DNA of 7,095 bases. Origin: AA29 sp041481445 (lineage in GTDB: Bacteria; Acidobacteriota; Vicinamibacteria; Fen-336). Shown one piece after another: positions 6,425 through 7,095 of the stretch. The notes below the pieces were generated by a model. The model did not search any database and was not told where the DNA came from. It saw nothing but the letters and a program-made list of their open reading frames with translations. The position numbers and the translations under genes were made by a program. Numbering within the stretch: position 1 is the first letter of the stretch; every line of letters starts with the position of its first letter. The stretch lies in assembly GCA_041481445.1 (NCBI GenBank), contig JBGPBV010000241.1, forward strand, positions 1 through 7,095, given 5' to 3'.

Positions 6425-7095
6425 GTGAGCGTGCCTGTCCCGCCTCTCGCCTCGCCCTCCCGGCCGCGCGTCGACGGCGAGCTCTACCGGCGCGGGCAGT
6501 TCATCACCGCGCTGGCCCGGGCCCTCTCCGTCGCGCTCGCCCTGCTCTGCCTGGCCCTGATGTGGGACAGCCCCCGGACCCGCCCCTGGGCGGCAGGGGC
6601 GGTGCTGGCCGGCTACGGGTCGTTCCTGGCCCTGGTCCTCCTCCGCGGACGCGGACGCCCCCCCTCGCGGGCGTGGAAGGCCGCCCACGACGTGGCCGAC
6701 GCCCTCGCCGTCGGCCTGGGGGCCGCCTCCTCCGGCGGTCTCGAGAGCCCCATCTGGCTCTTCCTCTACCCGCACGTGGTGGCGGTGTCGGTGCGCGGCG
6801 GCCTCGCCTACGCCCTGGCCATGGGCGTCCTCGACGCGGTGATCGTCCTTCTCCTGACCGCGATCACGCCCCAGCAGCCGCTGGGTGCCCTGCACGCCCT
6901 GGCCCTCGTGTTCTGCGCGTTCATGGGCGGGACCACCAGCTCCTACCTCCACGCCACGCAGCGCCGCCTGCGCCGGATGGAGCAGGACCTCAAGGCCCAC
7001 GCGGAGCGCCTGGCCGCCCTCAACGAGATCGCGGGCGCGGTCAACCTGAGCCTCACCATCGAGGACATCTTCAAGGTGGCGGCGGAAGAGGCGCG
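6425..7095 (+). CDS. Membrane sensor protein with GAF-like domain start (3' truncated by window edge)
   Basis: From GTG 6425 the frame stays open to the right edge, giving 223 complete codons. Residues 1-25 are a polar, Pro/Arg-rich cytoplasmic start (MSVPVPPLASPSRPRV). Five or six hydrophobic segments follow, at about 28-47, 55-73, 88-101, 108-123, 126-146 and 153-171. The loop SSGGLESPIWLFLYPHVV (102-119) resembles the SGG-x-x-SP turn common in multi-helix input regions of sensor kinases. Residues 176-200 are a charged signalling-helix-like linker (RRLRRMEQDLKAHAERLAAL). From 199, LNEIAGAVNLSLTIEDIFKVAAEEA has the look of a GAF domain opening helix. Such architectures usually continue into a histidine kinase, a GGDEF domain or a PP2C-type phosphatase, but the output domain lies outside the window. 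The GTG at 6431 is an alternative start. The ligand is unknown. Confidence 0.8.
   Translation, partial: MSVPVPPLASPSRPRVDGELYRRGQFITALARALSVALALLCLALMWDSPRTRPWAAGAVLAGYGSFLALVLLRGRGRPPSRAWKAAHDVADALAVGLGAASSGGLESPIWLFLYPHVVAVSVRGGLAYALAMGVLDAVIVLLLTAITPQQPLGALHALALVFCAFMGGTTSSYLHATQRRLRRMEQDLKAHAERLAALNEIAGAVNLSLTIEDIFKVAAEEA

Noticed and set aside
5076..6428. 450-codon plus-strand open frame opposite the NAPRT-like gene
   Set aside because: Very His/Val/Gly/Asp-rich with no recognisable domain; a shadow caused by high GC at codon third positions.
6398..7000. 200-codon minus-strand open frame opposite the sensor gene
   Set aside because: Polar, Gly/Gln/His-rich shadow; the plus-strand frame gives a coherent membrane protein with a GAF-like start.
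1..7095. CRISPR arrays, tRNA or rRNA genes, insertion sequences, attachment sites, riboswitches
   Set aside because: No spaced direct repeats, transposase motifs, cloverleaf-like segments or long structured leaders were seen; almost the whole window is explained by the coding regions listed.

Overview
The window is very GC-rich bacterial DNA, with codon third positions almost always G or C, and it is nearly fully coding. The best taxonomic clue is a 708-residue exported protein of the VWFA-related family first described in Acidobacteria (TIGR03436 type). The rest fits Acidobacteriota or a similar high-GC soil or subsurface lineage. That assignment is inference, because no rRNA or lineage-specific marker is present.

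Layout: (1) The 3' end of a plus-strand TPR protein enters from the left and stops at 431. (2) Five genes on the minus strand fill 439 to about 6317 and are transcribed right to left: a nicotinate phosphoribosyltransferase-like protein, CcdA, a TlpA-like thioredoxin, an Mrp/ApbC Fe-S carrier ATPase and the VWFA-related protein. Junctions are tight: a 4-base GTGA overlap, then gaps of 19, 31 and 16 bases, which suggests one operon. (3) A short divergent intergenic region follows. (4) On the plus strand from 6425 begins a membrane sensor protein (about six membrane segments, then the start of an apparent GAF domain), cut off by the right edge.

How the genes fit together: CcdA and TlpA are a standard pair. 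CcdA moves electrons across the inner membrane and TlpA-type thioredoxins use them to keep extracytoplasmic cysteines reduced, for example in cytochrome c maturation. Mrp handles Fe-S clusters in the cytoplasm, and the first gene feeds NAD salvage. A redox-cofactor theme is therefore plausible for the first four genes. The VWFA-related protein has no cysteine at all, so it is unlikely to be a thiol client of CcdA-TlpA.

The most distinctive non-coding signal is a shared 9-mer, TCGTATAAT, found immediately 5' of the first gene and of tlpA on their sense strand. Both copies look like -10 elements and would imply very short or absent mRNA leaders. I see no mobile element, CRISPR array, tRNA or rRNA, no gene-free stretch above 300 bases, and no convincing new multi-gene system. 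The items worth checking are the promoter pair, the divergent active-site motif of the phosphoribosyltransferase-like protein, and the operon composition.
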